Assembly (NCBI RefSeq): GCF_000234665.1
Contig: NC_018333.1
Location: forward strand, 12,501-76,500
From: Leishmania mexicana MHOM/GT/2001/U1103
Taxonomy: Eukaryota; Euglenozoa; Kinetoplastea; Trypanosomatida; Trypanosomatidae
Length of the DNA stretch: 64,000 nucleotides
Direction of reading: 5' to 3'
In this document: in pieces, positions 61,101-64,000 of the stretch
Layout of the letters: each line of letters begins with the position of its first letter
Numbering within the stretch: the first letter of the stretch is position 1
Notes under the pieces: generated by a model
Told to the model about the DNA's origin: nothing
Seen by the model: only the letters and a program-made list of their open reading frames with translations
The model's database searches: none
Made by a program: the position numbers and the translations under genes

Positions 61101-61522
61101 CGCGTCAGGCCAGCGTTGCCGGTGTAGAACATCGCACCGGTGTTGTTGTTGGCCTGGAAGAGGTCAATGTAGTTCTGCACGGCGGTGGGCTGCGGAAGGC
61201 ACATCATCAGGACGCCGCCGCGCTTGTACCCGCGGATTACCTCCCGGTCCGCCACCGTCACCATACGCTCGCCACCCATGTTGAGGAAGAAAATATTCGT
61301 GGCAGGGCGGCTGGAGACGGAGAACGACGAGTAGTTCACCCACGCCGGGGCCTCACCCTGGCCCTGCGACTGCAGCGAGAAGCTCATGAGCGTGCCGAAG
61401 GCGTCGCACACCCAAAGCAGCTCCACATCGGGGTCGAACTCCACCGCCGTGATGGCCCCAACAGACGCCGTGGCATCGCCGCGGAATTTCCACGGTGTGC
61501 TACCTTGCGAACTGAGACTCAT
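58139..61522 (-). CDS. PAN2: PAN2 deadenylase, catalytic subunit of the PAN2-PAN3 complex
   Basis: PAN2 trims mRNA poly(A) tails in the cytoplasm. The protein is 1127 aa, near the 1100-1200 usual. WD40-like repeats fill ~15-330 (AITAVEFDPDVELLWVCDAF). A linker then leads to a ubiquitin-hydrolase-like domain (~480-840) whose opening block, NSFPECWITPLLQSLYLCQP, lacks a catalytic Cys/His set, as in other PAN2. The RNase D/DEDDh domain runs from ~846: D849 and E851 (IAIDAEYV), D958 (GHGLAQDF), H1005 and D1010 (HDSIEDA). All five catalytic residues are present, so it should be active. The C-terminal ~60 residues are acidic. In T. brucei, PAN2 is reported to share deadenylation with the CAF1-NOT complex. 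Confidence 0.95.
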   Translation of the reverse strand: MSLSSQGSTPWKFRGDATASVGAITAVEFDPDVELLWVCDAFGTLMSFSLQSQGQGEAPAWVNYSSFSVSSRPATNIFFLNMGGERMVTVADREVIRGYKRGGVLMMCLPQPTAVQNYIDLFQANNNTGAMFYTGNAGLTRLILNHQETDQLTVPMEATLVALKQCDRWVATGSASGAVYVRNASDLSLVGQVTPSRNRVMALEVFDNTVMAAYSERSATSFVKVFDVRKMSEAVSTIQDIPSGNVTQMRRYQDGFGLSSDRAFLLSPAGFHIIQLDQEKPVFSSSPLSEGSCTAVAVSPSNMCAAIGNDKGTFYALAHPATRDDYVMSTFVQPVRPKHPVYHHSWEEPNIADGFDDSVDLGTLASNWPEEDYMILTVPQKLRCVNYESHSIVPNEWGLMRADSCLPDPKDKLSSILPNPYPFNTQLGDDPACAQEALLELRKDMKRKHKSSRGGGGEYSPMEDSLQVCYSVQHKLDWRSYNEIAQRVIGIDNSFPECWITPLLQSLYLCQPPEFPIRKVILRHICKREFCMTCEIAFIFANMLTTSASVMGMKGEALPPIVPVAHFIRTLRQIRAFANTDVFQRPKNRDDAVAKMHLGQRLVLETLHKDLQDQKAYPFMNYEAPPEYDGAIAALFGTEFTSNGRVHIEPRFYWEVPGSALKVDEGLQHLLKQLEGYKDQVQIKRLPPIIVLLLNPEHSNLKPPTSLKISRAGKEDYNYVLNSNIVHLADDVEDTGNFVSQQRIKDDSFSLVNDYRVTAPMKMQELERLVPALRSYSAVVTFYALDNLTTPPYARLDDSRTPNLWHLLGPLLTNDVLSRPLLRDPAKQAFRSPLSSYTEIRAGDLIAIDAEYVVLKWASRDEGNEMFYVSQRKPHMGLARVSCILSSKDGDERTIVDDYVHIPEEIEDYVTQYSGIHPGDLDPLESSKSLTSLKSTYLKLRALVDGGVVFVGHGLAQDFRVCNIVVPRKQIIDTLEIFHKPGSRYLSLRFLAYHVLGESVQEDEHDSIEDARTSLRLYRKYQQLKSEGTFESVLDHLMAKGAETSWYVPDTKSLFRDTPQTPPVSVMGSPVLEKMVKAVPEDDERDVNTFDMAAAVATEGDEDDEDGDDDAPTASEVLEAVRKSMER

Positions 61523-63145
61523 GACTTTCTACTGTCGGAGCAAGGGGCACCGCTGCCAAGGAAAAGAAAGTAACAGAGGAAGGATTGAAGCTCGAAGAGC
61601 GTGCGGCAGTCGTGGTGGCAAAGGTGCAACGAGCGGCAGAGTAGTATGGGCACGTGCCGTTACCCTCCCCCTGTCCCGCTGCGCACACGCGAGGGTACGT
61701 CGTTGTGCTGTGAAGGTGTGCGCCCAGTAAACCGCCAACGCAATCAAGTCCACCTCGCACACGCGAGCAATAGAAAAATGGTCAGGTCGATCCCGCTCTT
61801 CCTGACCGATGGCACGCCGTGCGGTGTCGCGCCACGCGTGCACACCCGCCGGCAGCGATCTGTGCAGCTGCTTCCGCTCACCTCACGGCGTGGCTTTGCC
61901 TTTCTCCCTGTATGTGTAGTCCAGATGGCGATCCGAGGAAGGTACGTGGGTGGAAGGAGAGGGTGCCGTCCCTTCGTCCCTCGTGTGCGCGTGCGTCTGT
62001 GGAGTTGGTTCGGTGTCGCGCGCGGTCTTCGCCTTCCCTAAAGCTGTCGCTCGCCTCCCTTTGTGCTGGTGCCACTGTTGTGCGTTGCGCGGCGTGCACC
62101 TCGTGTGCGTCTCTGCGCGGACGAGGGTGGAAGGGCGGTGGGCGCGAAGGGGGCTAGGAGAGAGGTGGGCGCGCACGCTTTTATGGAATCTGGAAGGATG
62201 GAAATGACCGTTGTAGCGACAATAGGCCGTGGGGCATATTGTGCTTGTAGTTGGTCCGCACCCACCCACCCAACCACACACACAAGCACCAACAGCGGAA
62301 AAGTGAAGCAGCGACGGCGATGGTCAGTCGGGATGCCGAGGAATGCAGCGCACGCAGTTAGGCGCACACAGGCAGCGGCCAACGCAGCAGCAGCAATAAA
62401 GAGTAAGGGGCCCAAGAGAGAAAACGGTGCAGAGCATGAGAGTGCACAGAGGATGAGGGAGGTGCGAAATGTTGAGCGGGATGGGTGGAGCCGCAGGTGA
62501 GGCGCACACCAGCACCCGAAACAGACAGAGGATGATCTCTGACCTCATCTCCCCATCCACCCGTCTCCGCCCTCAAGGCGGGCCACTTGCCTTTGCGCTT
62601 GTCGTGCTTGTGCGGTGTCACTCCGAATCGCACTGTCCATGCCATTCCATGGGTGTGCAACCGGGACCACTCTCGGTGCGCATGTGCGTCGATGCAGTTG
62701 TGTTCTTCCCTTGTAGTCTCCTCACAATCTGCTGAGAGCGCACAGACACGTGCAGCCCACCTAGCACGAGCGAAGCAACAAAACACGAGGCGCCGGACGC
62801 CCGTCCGCTCATCCCGCCAGCCACAACCGTGAACGAGCGCGCCGCCGCATCACACACGAGACAGTGAAACGGCACCACCACCAATCACCCAACCAACCAA
62901 CCCCTCCGCCCACCCGGCGCAGAGAAGTGTACACGCAAGCTCAAATAGAGGACCAACGACGAGGCTGTGAAGAGGAGCGCGGCGCACGCTCGAGTGATGG
63001 GGGAAACGAGCGAGCGAGTGCGACAGAGAGGCGACGGCGAAACGGCAGGGCACTCGAGCATGCACAGAATCAAAGGACCCGTTGTTGCCTTGCTCGCAGG
63101 CTTGAGGCAGAACCTCTGCCGTTTCGCGTTACTTTCCTTCGCACG
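61523..63145. other. 1.6-kb intergenic/UTR, no gene seen
   Basis: No coding-like frame is seen; the long frames are low complexity. It should hold the PAN2 acceptor (pyrimidine tract CCTCTGTTACTTTCTTTTCC near 61561-61580 on the minus strand) and the 3'UTR of the zinc-finger gene. Confidence 0.6.
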
Positions 63146-64000
63146 CTACGATTCGGTGGCAGCCTTGGATGGGTCTTTCTTACGTCGAGTTACCTTGCGC
63201 GGCTTCGGTGGAGCGGATACGGCGAGGGGTGACGTCGTGCTGCCAGAGGCATCAGTGCTTATGCCGGATACCGGTACAGCAGCAGCAACAGCAGCAACTC
63301 CGACTCCATCTCCCGCGGTGGACGCCGACACAGGGGTTAGGAAGCTGCGGACAGGCGCGATGGCGCTCTTGCCGTGGTGCCGAACGGCGTGATCGTGCAG
63401 TGACTCGTAGTTGAGGAAGTGTCGCAGGCAGTCGGGGCACTCTACGGACGACTGAAGCCCCATATCTTTGAGGCTGAGGTTCTTGTGGCAAACCTGGACA
63501 TGCACCTCTAGCGACGGAACATCGCGAAACTCCCGCTTGCAGGCGGGGCAGGGGTACAGGCTGGCGACGATGGTGTGCTTCGACTCCGTGTGCGCGTACA
63601 GCGCTGACGCATTTGCGAAGCCCTTCTCGCACACACTGCACCAAAATCGTGTCCGCGCCGTGAGCGGTGGCAGCGCTGAGAAGAGGGATGGCTGTGCCGT
63701 CTTCGGTTCAGCAGATCCATGCCATTGCGCCGTTCCTGAGACGACGTGTCCTCCCGGGATAGTCTTCTCGCCGGCGCAGCCCACAACTCCGTGCGCGTCA
63801 CGCATGTGCGCATCAAGTCTGGCCGCATCTAGGTAGCGATAGCTACACTGCGGGCATTGAAACATGCGACTCTGCTTCTGCTCCTCGATCATCCGCTCCG
63901 TTTCGTACGCCGCATCCTCCGAAGGATGGCGGAAGCGGATGTGTGAAAAGAGGGCCGACGACGAGCGGAAGACTTTCTTTCGCTCTGGGCAGCGGTCACA
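63146..64000 (-). CDS. multi-C2H2 zinc finger protein, C-terminal part (runs off right edge)
   Basis: The minus strand is open from the window edge to a stop at 63146, giving the last 284 residues; the start lies beyond 64000. At least five C2H2 fingers are visible: CDRCPERKKVFRSSALFSHI (at the edge), CPQCSYRYLDAARLDAHM, CSVCEKGFANASALYAHTES, CPACKREFRDVPSLEVHVQV and CPDCLRHFLNYESLHDHAVR, each continued by the second His. The last ~80 residues are Ala/Val/Ser-rich and end in a Lys/Arg-rich segment (PRKVTRRKKDPSKAATES). The even ~12-residue loop spacing and linkers unlike TGEKP argue for RNA or protein binding rather than a classic DNA-binding array. The function is unknown. An (CAG/CAA)n-like stretch near 63276-63300 encodes the Ala/Val-rich run. 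Confidence 0.85.
   Translation of the reverse strand, partial: CDRCPERKKVFRSSSALFSHIRFRHPSEDAAYETERMIEEQKQSRMFQCPQCSYRYLDAARLDAHMRDAHGVVGCAGEKTIPGGHVVSGTAQWHGSAEPKTAQPSLFSALPPLTARTRFWCSVCEKGFANASALYAHTESKHTIVASLYPCPACKREFRDVPSLEVHVQVCHKNLSLKDMGLQSSVECPDCLRHFLNYESLHDHAVRHHGKSAIAPVRSFLTPVSASTAGDGVGVAAVAAAVPVSGISTDASGSTTSPLAVSAPPKPRKVTRRKKDPSKAATES

Noticed and set aside
60101..61573. 490-codon plus-strand frame over PAN2
   Set aside because: Antisense shadow of PAN2; Arg/His/Val-rich with no homology visible.
1..64000. CRISPR arrays, tRNA or rRNA genes, bacterial operon signals
   Set aside because: No spaced direct repeats, no tRNA-like box A/B pair or rRNA sequence seen; gene layout is that of a trypanosomatid polycistron.

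Overview
This is nuclear DNA of a Leishmania-type trypanosomatid. Every convincing gene is intronless and lies on the minus strand, genes are separated by 0.5 to 5 kb of low-complexity UTR-like sequence rich in (CA)n/(TG)n and G or C homopolymers, and most start codons sit 20-100 nt downstream of a pyrimidine tract plus AG on the minus strand, the signature of spliced-leader trans-splicing. Protein content agrees: a glycosomal alkyl-DHAP synthase ending in the PTS1 tripeptide SHL, a mitochondrial-type lysyl-tRNA synthetase with a C-terminal extension, and a candidate SIDER2 retroposon in a 3'UTR. From memory, the adjacent ADS and KRS2 genes match the start of Leishmania chromosome 30. The whole window reads as one polycistronic transcription unit running right to left.

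Layout, left to right (the reverse of transcription): a cut-off hypothetical gene (1-187); a putative mitochondrial protein (1386-2108); a hypothetical with a hydrophobic C-terminal segment (3138-4022); a cyclin (4673-5935); a 5-kb stretch without genes; an Arg-rich protein with a UAP56-binding-like C-terminus (10992-11678); two weak small or decayed loci (12.6-14.2 kb); a 1565-aa LRR/STAND-NTPase/WD40 protein (15474-20171) followed by an LRR protein (21146-22429); a SIDER2-like element (about 23.8-24.4 kb) downstream of ADS (24854-26719); mitochondrial-type LysRS (27541-29670); a YIPF-type membrane protein (30823-31863); a tail-anchored LRR protein (33020-34090); and a SETD3/RLSMT-type methyltransferase (35349-37220).

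From 37.7 to 42.5 kb is a gene-decay zone: a START-domain pseudogene, an intact 3-hydroxyisobutyrate dehydrogenase-family gene, and a PNKP (phosphatase plus kinase) pseudogene. Then follow a presequence-bearing metallo-beta-lactamase-like/SAM protein (43318-45009), a small probable mitochondrial membrane protein (45775-46134), DIM1 rRNA dimethyltransferase (46908-48032), a low-complexity hypothetical (48648-49184), a VHS/RanBP2-zinc-finger protein (50444-51604), a mitochondrial carrier (53520-54587), a conserved hypothetical (55516-57267), PAN2 deadenylase (58139-61522) and the C-terminal part of a multi-C2H2 zinc-finger protein running off the right edge (63146-64000).

The genes do not form a functional operon, as expected for trypanosomatids. 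Themes are mRNA fate (PAN2, export-adaptor-like protein), ribosome and tRNA charging (DIM1, LysRS), glycosomal ether-lipid synthesis (ADS) and membrane traffic (YIPF, VHS). The most unusual items are the STAND protein, the candidate ALY/CHTOP-like protein and the two legible pseudogenes.
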